Translations under genes and position numbers: made by a program
Assembly: GCA_007133095.1 (NCBI GenBank)
Contig: SLNK01000029.1
Location: 1-27,516 of the forward strand
Reading direction: 5' to 3'
Source: Candidatus Peregrinibacteria bacterium
GTDB lineage: Bacteria; Patescibacteriota; Gracilibacteria; UBA1369; LOWO2-01-FULL-3
Length of the DNA: 27,516 nucleotides
The notes under the pieces: generated by a model
Told to the model about the DNA's origin: nothing
The model's input: only the letters and a program-made list of their open reading frames with translations
The model's database searches: none
In this document: one piece after another, positions 1 to 8,273 of the stretch
Layout of the letters: every line of letters begins with the position of its first letter
Position numbering within the stretch: the stretch's first letter is position 1

Positions 1-1221
1 CCGATGTGTCTTGATGAGCTCTACACTATAAGAAATATGAACACCGGTCCTCTTTCGACTACGTTTCCTTTTTCATCTTCCGATCTTACTTCGGATAAAG
101 GAATTTTGTACGGAATAAACAGACATAACGATAGTTTGATTATTTTTGACCGTTTTGGTTTGGAAAACGCAAACAGTGTTGTTTTCGCCAAATCGGGTGC
201 CGGGAAATCTTATGCGGTTAAGCTTGAGATCTTGCGACTTATGATGATGGGGACGGATGTTATTGTTATCGATCCGGAAAACGAGTATGAAGCGCTCTCG
301 AATACCGTTGGGGGCACTTATCTCAGATTGAGTCTTAACAGTGATAGAAGAATAAATCCTTTTGATTTACCTAAGCCTATTGAGGGCGATGATATTCAAG
401 CGGGGGATTTGTTGCGTTCCAGCATAATCAATTTGCATGGACTTATGAAGCTAATGTTGGGCAGTGTGACTCCCGAGGAAGAAAGTATTCTTGATAAAGC
501 ACTTCTTGATGTTTACGCATTGAAAGGAATCACCATGGAAGTTGTCGATCCTTCGACTTATGAACCCCCGACGATGGAAGACCTTTATCAGATATTGTCT
601 TCTATGGATGGTGCCGAAAGTTTGGCTCAACGAATTTCCAAGTACACGCAGGGATCTTACGCGGGGATTTTCAATAAACCCACGAACCTGGATCTTTCAA
701 GTGGAATGATGGTTTTCTGTATTCGTGATCTTGAAGACGCTCTGCGTCCGATAGCGATGTACATTATTTTGAATTACATTTGGAACAGAGTCAGAAGTCA
801 GTTGAAGAAGAGAATTTTGGTTATAGATGAGGCTTGGTCAATGATGCAGCATGAAGATAGCGCAAAGTTCCTTTATGGACTTGTGAAGCGTGCAAGAAAG
901 TACTATTTGGGAGTTAGCACCATAACGCAGGATGTAGAGGACTTTATCAAGAGTGATTATGGCAAACCGATAATCACGAACTCTTCTTTGCAGTTGCTTT
1001 TGAAACAGGCGCCTTCCGCGGTTGATGTTTTGGCTAAGATATTCAATCTTACCGAGGGAGAAAAATATGTTTTGATTAACAGTGGTGTTGGACAAGGATT
1101 GTTCTTTGCCGGACTGAAACATGTTGCGATACAAGTTGTGGCTTCTTACACAGAGGACCAAATTGTAACAACGAATCCGGAAGAGATTCTTAAGGCTCGT
1201 GATGAGGCCGTAGGTAATTAA
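1..1221 (+). CDS. VirB4/TraC-like ATPase, 5'-partial
   Basis: This is the C-terminal part of a VirB4/TraC-family ATPase, the motor class of type IV secretion and conjugation-like machines that sits at the inner membrane. The reading frame is open from base 1, so the true start lies upstream and the ATG at position 4 is probably internal. About 406 residues are visible. A Walker A motif (AKSGAGKS) lies near residue 63 and a Walker B motif (ILVIDEAW) near residue 275. They are followed by a STITQD stretch and ITNSS, in the order typical of the VirB4/HerA-FtsK superfamily. Family members are usually 600-800 residues, so the N-terminal domain is missing only because of the window edge. The next gene starts 8 bases after the stop and is probably co-transcribed. 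Many Patescibacteria carry VirB4-like genes near pilus or DNA-uptake loci, so this need not be a conjugative element. The family call is firm; the exact role is not known. Confidence 0.85.
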   Translation, partial: PMCLDELYTIRNMNTGPLSTTFPFSSSDLTSDKGILYGINRHNDSLIIFDRFGLENANSVVFAKSGAGKSYAVKLEILRLMMMGTDVIVIDPENEYEALSNTVGGTYLRLSLNSDRRINPFDLPKPIEGDDIQAGDLLRSSIINLHGLMKLMLGSVTPEEESILDKALLDVYALKGITMEVVDPSTYEPPTMEDLYQILSSMDGAESLAQRISKYTQGSYAGIFNKPTNLDLSSGMMVFCIRDLEDALRPIAMYIILNYIWNRVRSQLKKRILVIDEAWSMMQHEDSAKFLYGLVKRARKYYLGVSTITQDVEDFIKSDYGKPIITNSSLQLLLKQAPSAVDVLAKIFNLTEGEKYVLINSGVGQGLFFAGLKHVAIQVVASYTEDQIVTTNPEEILKARDEAVGN

Positions 1222-1229
1222 AAAATTCC

Positions 1230-3566
1230 ATGGATCCAAATGTAAAGCCATCTATAGGAGTGAACGTAGCTAAAACGATTGTTTTTCTGTTGTTGGCTGC
1301 TGCTTTTGTGGGAGGAACTTTCTTCCTGGAACACACTTTTGGAAGAATTGTTGAAGAAGAACCGAAAGAAACTTTTTTCCCCGAAAGAAGTGTGGTTCGT
1401 CTTTATGAAGATGAAGAGGATGTCGATATGATTTTAAAGTCACAAGATAAAAATGATTATATTTTTGATTTTGGAGAGGGTAGATTTTGGGGGAATTTTT
1501 CCATTAGTTCGGCGAATGTAAATATTTTGGTGGAAAATGTGGTTGTTATCCCCAATAGAGCCGTATTTGATTTGTCCTACAGTGACGGACAAATTGAACT
1601 TGCGGTTTTTGGTGGAGATGTTTATCTGGGATTTGTTACGGAGGAAGTGGAGATTACTCGAGTGGCGGACGCTTTCAGCGATATTTTTATGAATCAGATT
1701 CTTGTGCCGAGAGACACCCAGGTCAGATTTAATATGAGACAAATCACTTCTGATATAGAGCCGTTGCTTTATTCAAAGCTTGCGAAGGAATTGAGACTGT
1801 CTTCTATTGCTGAAACTAAACGGGATTCCGAGTGGGTGCGTGAAAATATTAGTAAAGATCTGAGGTTCTTGGAGGGGCTTCGTCAGAATTATCTCTCCGG
1901 AGTTGTTCAACGCGGTCATTCCGTTAGAGGAAGAGTTTGGGGCGATTTTATTTTTTGGGCCAAAGAAAATTTAACGTTGATTCCCGATAAAAAAAGGGAA
2001 ATAGTTGTTAATCATTTGTTCGATTACATTGACTCCGCAATTTTTCATTCCGTTGCTGGAAACAGAAGTGCTTCCGAAGAGGCCTTAACTTCGTTTGAGT
2101 CACATCGTGCGCTTTTGCCTTCGGAGTTGCGTGACGGCGAGGAATATTATGAAAGGCTTGAATCTTACTTAAATGATCTTTTGATGTTTGGTCCGCGTAA
2201 TACTCTTTATGATGTTTGGAGAAAACTTGCAGATAGAAAATTTGCCGAGGGAAGAGACAGGTATGAAATTTTAAATTCCTATTGGTTGGATGTTTATCGT
2301 GCAATGTATGTTAGCGAGGAAGAGGCGGCATCCGCTTTCTCACGATACTATTCTTATTTCGAACTATTTTCATCGGCACAATTGGAGGAAAATTTCAGAT
2401 TAAAATTTCTTTCGTATCAAAATCAGCTTTTGGACAGCCTCCTTTTGCGCAATTCGATTTTTTATAAGGATGATTATTTTGAAATTAAACATATATTCGA
2501 ACAAAGGTTGCTGGATCTTTATCCAGAGGGCCGTTTAAAAGATGAACTTAAGCAACTTTTTGTGAGTAATAAAATAGACTTGATGAGAAGGTTGAGGGCG
2601 TTTTTCTTTGATGAAAGAATTTTGGCCGGTGAAGCCGAAAGGATTTTTGAGCGATTAATATCCGAGGCCAGAGATTTTATGCCTCCTGAAGATGAGGGTG
2701 CCGCAGTTGTCAGGCTTTTTCAAACTCAATTGGAGGATATAGTTGATTTCTGGGGATATCTTAGGAGTCCGCATTACCATGTCGGCGCATTCGGTGCGGA
2801 TCACCGGGAAAGATACGAATTTTATTTGAGGGAACGGGAGTTGGTAAGGGGGATTGATGACTTGGTGCGTGATGTTCTTTGGGAGCCCGTTGAAATGAAG
2901 AGTTTGGAAGATATGAAGCAAGAGGTTTTGGATCTCTTGATGAAGCACGAAGATGTTTACAGTATTGAGATTTTGGATATGCAGACTCCGGATCAGCGAA
3001 ATGTCGGTATTCGCGGAGTTATTGCCGGATATCCTTTTGAAGCTGTTTATGATAGATATCAGGATTCTTTGAAGGAAGTTTATGTTTTTGGAGAGCTTAT
3101 ATTCGAAAGGGCTGTTAAAATAGAGGGGCTTGCAGAACTGCTTCTTTCCGAATTTACGGATTTGGCGGAAGAAGTGGATCCGGAAATTGAAATTACGATG
3201 GAGACCGTTGCTCAGCGCATTGCCAGAAAAAATATAACGGACACTTTGGTGAGTTATGGATTTCTGGTTGAGTTTGAGGATGTTTCCGTTGTTGATCGTT
3301 ATAATCTTGTTTATAGAGTTGAGGACATTGTATTGGAAGAATACGAAGGCATAGAGGTTACTTTTGATCTCGTTATCAGCGGTGATGAAGTTGTAAGAAA
3401 TCTTTTCTTTAGAGTCTATGGGACCCCAAGGGTTTTCGAAGGCAATTATTCCATTGAGGATGTGGTAAGTATGGTGGAGATTGAGGAAGATTTGTATAGG
3501 AGTCCTCCTCCTGTTCCGACGGAGCCCGAAGAAGCGGAGGAAGAGGAAGATAGAATTTTGCGATGA
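1230..3566 (+). CDS. Unknown 778-aa membrane-anchored protein, possible FecR-like N-terminal domain
   Basis: I do not recognise this gene as a named family. It encodes 778 residues with one hydrophobic segment at about residues 14-33 and then a long acidic, Glu- and Tyr-rich region, so it is predicted to be anchored in the membrane with most of the chain outside. Residues 70-170 look like beta strands with the rhythm of a FecR-type domain (VVVIPNRAVFDL, then FGGDVYLGF). This is weak resemblance only. The middle (about 190-560) is predicted mostly helical, and the tail is proline- and glutamate-rich. The start codon follows an AT-rich leader without a Shine-Dalgarno sequence. It lies 8 bp behind the VirB4-like ATPase, so a link to that secretion or pilus machine is plausible but inferred. 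It ends 31 bp before gyrB. Confidence 0.8.
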   Translation: MDPNVKPSIGVNVAKTIVFLLLAAAFVGGTFFLEHTFGRIVEEEPKETFFPERSVVRLYEDEEDVDMILKSQDKNDYIFDFGEGRFWGNFSISSANVNILVENVVVIPNRAVFDLSYSDGQIELAVFGGDVYLGFVTEEVEITRVADAFSDIFMNQILVPRDTQVRFNMRQITSDIEPLLYSKLAKELRLSSIAETKRDSEWVRENISKDLRFLEGLRQNYLSGVVQRGHSVRGRVWGDFIFWAKENLTLIPDKKREIVVNHLFDYIDSAIFHSVAGNRSASEEALTSFESHRALLPSELRDGEEYYERLESYLNDLLMFGPRNTLYDVWRKLADRKFAEGRDRYEILNSYWLDVYRAMYVSEEEAASAFSRYYSYFELFSSAQLEENFRLKFLSYQNQLLDSLLLRNSIFYKDDYFEIKHIFEQRLLDLYPEGRLKDELKQLFVSNKIDLMRRLRAFFFDERILAGEAERIFERLISEARDFMPPEDEGAAVVRLFQTQLEDIVDFWGYLRSPHYHVGAFGADHRERYEFYLRERELVRGIDDLVRDVLWEPVEMKSLEDMKQEVLDLLMKHEDVYSIEILDMQTPDQRNVGIRGVIAGYPFEAVYDRYQDSLKEVYVFGELIFERAVKIEGLAELLLSEFTDLAEEVDPEIEITMETVAQRIARKNITDTLVSYGFLVEFEDVSVVDRYNLVYRVEDIVLEEYEGIEVTFDLVISGDEVVRNLFFRVYGTPRVFEGNYSIEDVVSMVEIEEDLYRSPPPVPTEPEEAEEEEDRILR

Positions 3567-3591
3567 CAAGTTTTTTTTCTTGTGCTAGAGT
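3563..3591 (+). promoter_or_regulatory. Putative gyrB promoter, predicted leaderless
   Basis: ATGACA (5 of 6 matches to the -35 consensus) is followed by a 17-bp spacer and TAGAGT (4 of 6), preceded by TG in the extended -10 position. The last base of the -10 lies 6 nt before the gyrB ATG, so transcription would begin at about the A of the start codon. The -35 overlaps the stop codon of the upstream gene. Confidence 0.55.
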
Positions 3592-3597
3592 GCTCGC

Positions 3598-5511
3598 ATG
3601 CCAGATACATCTGTACAAGGATATGGTGCTGAACAGATTCAGGTTCTTGAAGGACTGAGTGCTGTTAGGAAGCGCCCCGGTATGTATATCGGTTCAACCG
3701 ATGTTACCGGATTGCACCACTTAGTTTGGGAGGTCGTGGATAATGCGATTGATGAAGCCATGGCCGGTTTTTGTTCCGACATAACTGTGACTTTGGGGAA
3801 GGACGGAGGGTTGTCTGTTGAAGATAACGGTAGAGGTATTCCTGTGGACAAGCATAAGAAAACGGGTAAATCCGCGCTGGAAACCGTTATGACTATTCTT
3901 CATGCCGGAGGTAAGTTCGGAGAAGGAGGATACAAGGTCTCCGGAGGTTTACACGGTGTCGGGGTATCGGTTGTGAACGCCCTTTCCGTGCGGACTGTGG
4001 CTGAAGTGTATAGAGATGGGAAGGTTTATGTTCAGGAATATCATCGAGGGGATGCAGGAGGAGAACTTGTTGTGAGCGGAGAAACCGAGAAGAGGGGAAC
4101 CAAGATAACTTTTTATCCGGATGCTGATATTTTTGACACTATTGAATTTGATTTCGATGTTATTCAAAATCGCTTGCGACAACAGGCCTATCTTACGAAG
4201 GGTGTTTGTATTTCTTTAATAGATGAGCGTGCGGATGTCTTTAACAGATATCAGTTTTATTTTGAGGGGGGGATAAAGTCTTATGTCAGACATCTGAACA
4301 AGAGTAAGGAGGTGATAGGGGGAGTTGTTTATATAGAAAGAGAAGTTGATGAAGGGATGATAGAGGTTTCTTTGCAATACAATAATTCTTTCCAAGAGAA
4401 CATCTATACTTTTGCGAACAATATCCATACTACCGAAGGAGGAATGCATTTAACCGGATTTAAATCCGCGTTAACACGAACCATAAACTCTTACGCTCGC
4501 AAGATGGATCTTCTTAAGGAGAAGGATGATAATTTGGTTGCCGATGATGTGAGAGAAGGATTGACGGCGATAGTGTCGGTGAAGCTTGGAGATCCTCAGT
4601 TTGAAGGACAAACAAAGAGCAAGCTTGGGAATGCGGAAATGCGAACTGCCGTTGAAGCCGTTTTTTATGAAGCGTTTACTGAATATCTGGAAGAAAATCC
4701 CGCTGATGCACGTGCTATAGTTGGTAAATGTACTCTTGCCGCGCGTGCAAGATTGGCTGCCAGGGCAGCAAGGGATACTGTTATAAGAAAGGGTGCACTT
4801 GAGGGGATGACTCTTCCCGGGAAATTGGCAGATTGTTCCAGTAAGGATCCCGCTCAATCGGAATTGTTTATAGTTGAGGGAGATTCTGCGGGAGGCAGTG
4901 CCAAGCAGGGACGGGACAGACATACGCAGGCAATTTTGCCTTTACGCGGAAAGATTTTGAATGTCGAACAAGCCAGATTGGATAGAATTTTGGCTAATAA
5001 TGAGGTCAGAAGTCTTGTTATAGCTTTAGGTGTTGGAATAGGGGAGACTTTTGATGTTTCAAAACTGCGTTATCACAAGATTGTTATAATGACGGATGCC
5101 GATGTCGACGGGGCGCATATAAGAACTCTTGTTCTTACACTGTTTTATCGGCATTTTAAACAATTGATCGAAGATGGATATGTTTATATTGCACAGCCGC
5201 CTTTGTATAAGATCGCAAGTGGCAAAAAAGTTCAATATGCGTTTTCGGAGGAGGAAAAGAGCAAGATCGTGAAAGCTTTCCCCGAGGATGCCAGATATTC
5301 GATTCAAAGATATAAAGGTCTTGGAGAAATGAACCCCGATCAGCTGTGGGAGACCACGATGAATCCGGAAAACAGAGTTATGTTGCGTGTCGGTATAGAT
5401 GATGCAGAGAAGGCGGATCAAGTTTTTGATACGCTTATGGGGTCCGAAGTAATGCCAAGAAGAAAGTTCATACAAGCTTATGCTAAGAAAGTTCAGAATT
5501 TGGATATTTGA
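3598..5511 (+). CDS. gyrB: DNA gyrase subunit B
   Basis: This is the ATPase subunit of DNA gyrase, which introduces negative supercoils together with GyrA (not in this window). The 637 residues match the usual short bacterial form. Visible landmarks in order: the GHKL ATP-binding site (EVVDNAIDEAMAG, then EDNGRGIPV), the ATP lid with GGLHGVGVSVVNALS, the transducer domain, the TOPRIM domain with EGDSAGGSA and DADVDGAHIRTL, and the C-terminal RYKGLGEMNPDQLW tail. The start at 3598 gives a normal N terminus in which the motif RKRPGMYIGS falls at the expected distance. No ribosome-binding site precedes the ATG, and a promoter-like sequence ends 6 nt upstream, so the mRNA is probably leaderless. 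The gene stops at TGA followed at once by TAA. It could be confused with ParE, but the sequence reads as GyrB. Confidence 0.97.
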   Translation: MPDTSVQGYGAEQIQVLEGLSAVRKRPGMYIGSTDVTGLHHLVWEVVDNAIDEAMAGFCSDITVTLGKDGGLSVEDNGRGIPVDKHKKTGKSALETVMTILHAGGKFGEGGYKVSGGLHGVGVSVVNALSVRTVAEVYRDGKVYVQEYHRGDAGGELVVSGETEKRGTKITFYPDADIFDTIEFDFDVIQNRLRQQAYLTKGVCISLIDERADVFNRYQFYFEGGIKSYVRHLNKSKEVIGGVVYIEREVDEGMIEVSLQYNNSFQENIYTFANNIHTTEGGMHLTGFKSALTRTINSYARKMDLLKEKDDNLVADDVREGLTAIVSVKLGDPQFEGQTKSKLGNAEMRTAVEAVFYEAFTEYLEENPADARAIVGKCTLAARARLAARAARDTVIRKGALEGMTLPGKLADCSSKDPAQSELFIVEGDSAGGSAKQGRDRHTQAILPLRGKILNVEQARLDRILANNEVRSLVIALGVGIGETFDVSKLRYHKIVIMTDADVDGAHIRTLVLTLFYRHFKQLIEDGYVYIAQPPLYKIASGKKVQYAFSEEEKSKIVKAFPEDARYSIQRYKGLGEMNPDQLWETTMNPENRVMLRVGIDDAEKADQVFDTLMGSEVMPRRKFIQAYAKKVQNLDI

Positions 5512-5525
5512 TAAACTAACAAATA

Positions 5526-5537
5526 AAAGGAGGTGAT
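5526..5537 (+). promoter_or_regulatory. Perfect 12-nt Shine-Dalgarno sequence of rpsU
   Basis: AAAGGAGGTGAT is fully complementary to the usual 16S rRNA 3' end (ATCACCTCCTTT). It ends 6 nt before the rpsU ATG. No other gene start in this window has a comparable site, so this one stands out as a candidate control point for bS21 synthesis. Confidence 0.9.
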
Positions 5538-5543
5538 ATACAA

Positions 5544-5750
5544 ATGAGAGTAACAATATGGAAGAACGATAAAGAATCGAATGAAAGGGCGATAACTCGT
5601 TTCAATAAGAAAGTTCAGTCCAGTCGCAAACTTTTGGAAGTTAGAAGTGGACGTTATCATAAGAAGTCCCCGACAAAGAGATATACGAGAGAGGCTGCCG
5701 TCATGAGAGATTATTATCGTTCCAAAAAAGAAAGGAATAAATTTTATTAA
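5544..5750 (+). CDS. rpsU: Ribosomal protein bS21
   Basis: This is the small basic 30S protein bS21, which lies next to the 3' end of 16S rRNA and the anti-Shine-Dalgarno helix. The product has 68 residues, normal for the family, and shows the typical pattern: a short beta start (MRVTIWKND), ESNERAITRFNKKVQ, then a very basic helix with KKSPTKRYTREAA. It lies 32 bp after gyrB and just before prmC, probably in one transcript. The ribosome-binding site is a perfect consensus, unlike every neighbouring gene. Because bS21 binds beside the very rRNA segment that such a site pairs with, autoregulation is plausible, as reported for Flavobacterium. That last point is inference here. Confidence 0.95.
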   Translation: MRVTIWKNDKESNERAITRFNKKVQSSRKLLEVRSGRYHKKSPTKRYTREAAVMRDYYRSKKERNKFY

Positions 5751-5756
5751 GTAGCG

Positions 5757-6608
5757 ATGCAGGTTAAGGAGTTGCTAAAAACCGGCAAGGTTCTGCTTGG
5801 TGACCGTGAAAATGCGTCTTTGGATAGCGAACTGGTTCTGGCTAATGTTTTGGGGCAACCCAAAGAATATTTGTTGTCTCATAGCACTGATGAAATTGAG
5901 CCCGGGCTTGTTGAATTGTTTAAAAAGAGCATGGAGAGAGTCAAAGCTGGTGAACCGGTTGCATATATCTTGAATGAAAAAGAGTTTTTCGGACTTAATT
6001 TTTTTGTTGATAACAGAGCGCTTGTGCCACGGCCGGAAACCGAGCAAATAGTTGAAAGAGTTTTCGAATTTATGGAAAGAGAGGGGAACGAGGATCGTAT
6101 TTTTAGAGTGTTGGATGTAGGAACCGGTAGTGGGAATATTGCTGTTGCAATAGCTAAGCATGAGAGAGTGTCGGAAGTTTTGGCATTGGATGTGGATAAA
6201 GATGCGCTGGAAGTTGCAAGAATTAATGTTCAACAATTTTCTTTGGAACAGAGTGTCCAGCTTGTCGAGAGTGATTTGCTTGAGGTTGTTGAAGAGGGGG
6301 AAAAATTTGACATTATTGTTGCTAACTTGCCTTACATCGGAACCGTAAAGAATAATTATGTTTCGGCTTCTTCTGAAAAGTATGAACCGCATGTTGCTTT
6401 GTTCGGTGGAGAGGACGGGCTTGAATTGTATAAAAAAATGTTTCAGCAAATTATTGATAAACGGATTGGTTTTGATTTGCTTATTGGGGAGTTTGGCTTT
6501 GCACAGGAAGAGAACGTGTGTAACATCTTGAGTACAAATTTTGTTCAAAGTTGGAAGATTGAGAAGGATTTGGCGGGAATTGAGAGAATTTTTATCGTAT
6601 CAAAATAA
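5757..6608 (+). CDS. prmC: Release-factor glutamine methyltransferase PrmC
   Basis: PrmC transfers a methyl group from S-adenosylmethionine to the glutamine of the GGQ motif in release factors, which speeds peptide release. The 283 residues fit the family. An N-terminal helical domain ends in PRPETE (residues 91-96), followed by a Rossmann-fold domain with DVGTGSGN (about 120-127) and acidic ALDVD. The catalytic NPPY motif appears as NLPY (190-193). The Asn, second Pro and Tyr are kept, so activity is expected. The gene starts 6 bp after rpsU and ends 11 bp before prfA, the gene of its substrate, a very common pairing. No Shine-Dalgarno sequence precedes the ATG. Confidence 0.93.
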   Translation: MQVKELLKTGKVLLGDRENASLDSELVLANVLGQPKEYLLSHSTDEIEPGLVELFKKSMERVKAGEPVAYILNEKEFFGLNFFVDNRALVPRPETEQIVERVFEFMEREGNEDRIFRVLDVGTGSGNIAVAIAKHERVSEVLALDVDKDALEVARINVQQFSLEQSVQLVESDLLEVVEEGEKFDIIVANLPYIGTVKNNYVSASSEKYEPHVALFGGEDGLELYKKMFQQIIDKRIGFDLLIGEFGFAQEENVCNILSTNFVQSWKIEKDLAGIERIFIVSK

Positions 6609-6619
6609 TTAAAAATTTT

Positions 6620-7681
6620 ATGTTGGATAAGCTTGAAAGATTGGAAAAGGAATACTTGGAAATTCAAGGAAAATTATCTGATCCCGGGATACTTGCGGAT
6701 CAGTCTGAATATACCAAGTTGTCCAGGAGGTATAAAACTCTTGAATCTTCTGCGTGTTTGGCGGAGCAATATAGAGGAGTGGTTTCTTCAATTAAAGAGG
6801 CGAAAGATGTTTTGGAAAAAGAGAGCGATGAAGAAATTTTGGAATTGGCCCGTGGGGAGTTGGAAGAAGCTGAGAAAACTTTGGAGTTATTGGAGGAGAA
6901 GGCCAGAATTGAGCTTTTGCCAAAAGATCCGAATGATTCCAGAGATTGTATAATTGAAATCAGGGCCGGTGCCGGAGGCGATGAGGCGGCAATATTTGCC
7001 GCTGATCTTTCCAGAATGTATTTTCGGTTTGCCGAGGACCGCGGATATAAGATTGATTTGTTGAGTAAAAGCGAGGGAAGTCCCGGATGTATCAAAGAAA
7101 TAATCTTTGCCGTACGCGGTGACGGAGCTTACGGAAAAATGAAGTATGAAAGCGGAGTTCATCGAGTTCAACGTATTCCGGTTACGGAAAGTCAAGGACG
7201 GGTTCATACATCTACCGCGTCAGTCGCGGTTTTGGCCGAAGCTGAAGAAGTTGATGTAGCGATAAACGAAGCCGATATAAAGTTTGATGTTTTCAGATCT
7301 AGTGGTCCGGGGGGGCAATCTGTGAATACTACAGATTCGGCTGTGAGAATTACCCATATCCCATCGGGAATAGTGGTAAGTTGTCAGGATGAAAAATCTC
7401 AGCTTAAAAATAAAACCAAGGCTATGTCTATTTTGCGTACAAAACTTTACGATATGGAAGAGGAACGCTTGAGGAAAGAGCGTGGAGACGCAAGAGCTTC
7501 ACAGATAGGAAGCGGTGACAGGAGTGAAAAAATCCGAACATATAATTTCCCGCAGGATAGAGTCACGGATCACAGGATTCATCAGAATTGGAGTAATTTG
7601 CCAGCAATAATGAATGGTGAAATATCGGATATTGTAGAGGCTCTCTCTGAGGAAGATCAGGAGAAAATGTTGAAAATGTGA
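6620..7681 (+). CDS. prfA: Peptide chain release factor 1
   Basis: RF1 ends translation at UAA and UAG. The 353 residues match the family. Visible features: a coiled-coil N-terminal domain (about 1-100), the anticodon-mimic tripeptide at 187-189, here PVT in the place of the usual PAT inside VQRIPVTESQGRVHTS, and the catalytic GGQ at 231-233 in SSGPGGQSVNTTDSAVR. The PxT form identifies RF1 rather than RF2 (SPF). The gene itself ends in TGA, as do gyrB and the gene at 1230-3566, so an RF2 must be encoded elsewhere if the code is standard. It follows prmC, whose product modifies the GGQ glutamine. The leader is AT-rich with no ribosome-binding site. Confidence 0.96.
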   Translation: MLDKLERLEKEYLEIQGKLSDPGILADQSEYTKLSRRYKTLESSACLAEQYRGVVSSIKEAKDVLEKESDEEILELARGELEEAEKTLELLEEKARIELLPKDPNDSRDCIIEIRAGAGGDEAAIFAADLSRMYFRFAEDRGYKIDLLSKSEGSPGCIKEIIFAVRGDGAYGKMKYESGVHRVQRIPVTESQGRVHTSTASVAVLAEAEEVDVAINEADIKFDVFRSSGPGGQSVNTTDSAVRITHIPSGIVVSCQDEKSQLKNKTKAMSILRTKLYDMEEERLRKERGDARASQIGSGDRSEKIRTYNFPQDRVTDHRIHQNWSNLPAIMNGEISDIVEALSEEDQEKMLKM

Positions 7682-7688
7682 GTAAAGC

Positions 7689-7716
7689 TTGATTTTTTAT
7701 TTTTTAGTGGTATTAT
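7689..7716 (+). promoter_or_regulatory. Putative extended -10 promoter for the gene at 7749
   Basis: TTGATT (4 of 6) is followed by a 16-bp T-rich spacer and TATTAT (5 of 6), with TGG forming an extended -10. Transcription would start near 7723 and leave a leader of about 26 nt. This argues for the ATG at 7749 rather than the in-frame TTG at 7689, which lies inside the promoter. Confidence 0.5.
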
Positions 7717-7748
7717 TCGACACCGTTACTTTGGTACACTTTAAAAAT

Positions 7749-8267
7749 ATGTCAAATTGTCCCGAAAAAATAAGTGAAGAGTTGCGTGAATCAAGAATAA
7801 AGGTTGAGCGAGGACTTTTTGAGTTTTTGAGAGATAGAAATGTTTTGGGAGAGGATCAATTTTTGAACAATCTTTGGCTTTGTCATAGATATGCAACTTG
7901 TTTTAAGAGGGTTTTTGAAAATGGATATTTTAACCCGGATGCTTTGGGCGAAGATGAATATAATGGCATGCGAGATTTTTATAAAGCTCTTTGTGATGAG
8001 ATGCAGGAAAAATATAATAAATGTCTTGATGATGTTAAGAAATATATGATTGACGCAGATTTTGTGAGAAATGAGGATGAGTTTAATGAAAAAAAATTCG
8101 GATTAAGTTGTTTGGTTTTTTTGTTGGGATCTATAGAACAATTGGAGAAATTTTCCGATGTTATTCTTGAGGGAACGGAACTTGGAGAAAGGGTTCGTGC
8201 TTTGAAGGAAGAGGTGCAGAAAAAAGTTTTGGAGGCAGAAGCAGAACCTAAGTCTAAGGAAGAGTAA
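7749..8267 (+). CDS. Unknown acidic helical protein (172 aa)
   Basis: I do not recognise this gene. From the ATG at 7749 it encodes 172 residues, rich in Glu, Lys, Leu and Phe, with no signal peptide and no clear membrane segment. It is predicted to be almost entirely alpha-helical and soluble, ending in a short charged tail (EAEAEPKSKEE). Four cysteines are scattered (NC near the start, then LCHR, TCF, LCDE) plus a later one in KCLD, without a clear metal-site spacing. An in-frame TTG at 7689 would add 20 hydrophobic residues, but that stretch coincides with a promoter-like sequence, so I prefer 7749. The gene ends 6 bp before the convergent nadB stop codon. Confidence 0.75.
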   Translation: MSNCPEKISEELRESRIKVERGLFEFLRDRNVLGEDQFLNNLWLCHRYATCFKRVFENGYFNPDALGEDEYNGMRDFYKALCDEMQEKYNKCLDDVKKYMIDADFVRNEDEFNEKKFGLSCLVFLLGSIEQLEKFSDVILEGTELGERVRALKEEVQKKVLEAEAEPKSKEE

Positions 8268-8273
8268 TGCCTT

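Noticed and set aside
2655..3569. A 304-codon open frame on the minus strand
   Set aside because: It lies wholly inside the 778-residue plus-strand gene, has no recognisable domain and has the composition of an antisense shadow.
3598..7681. Recoding of TGA as glycine, as in Gracilibacteria
   Set aside because: gyrB and prfA end with TGA at the natural ends of their families, so the standard code fits.
7689..7748. TTG start of a longer form of the gene at 7749
   Set aside because: The added 20 codons coincide with an extended -10 promoter and a T-rich spacer.
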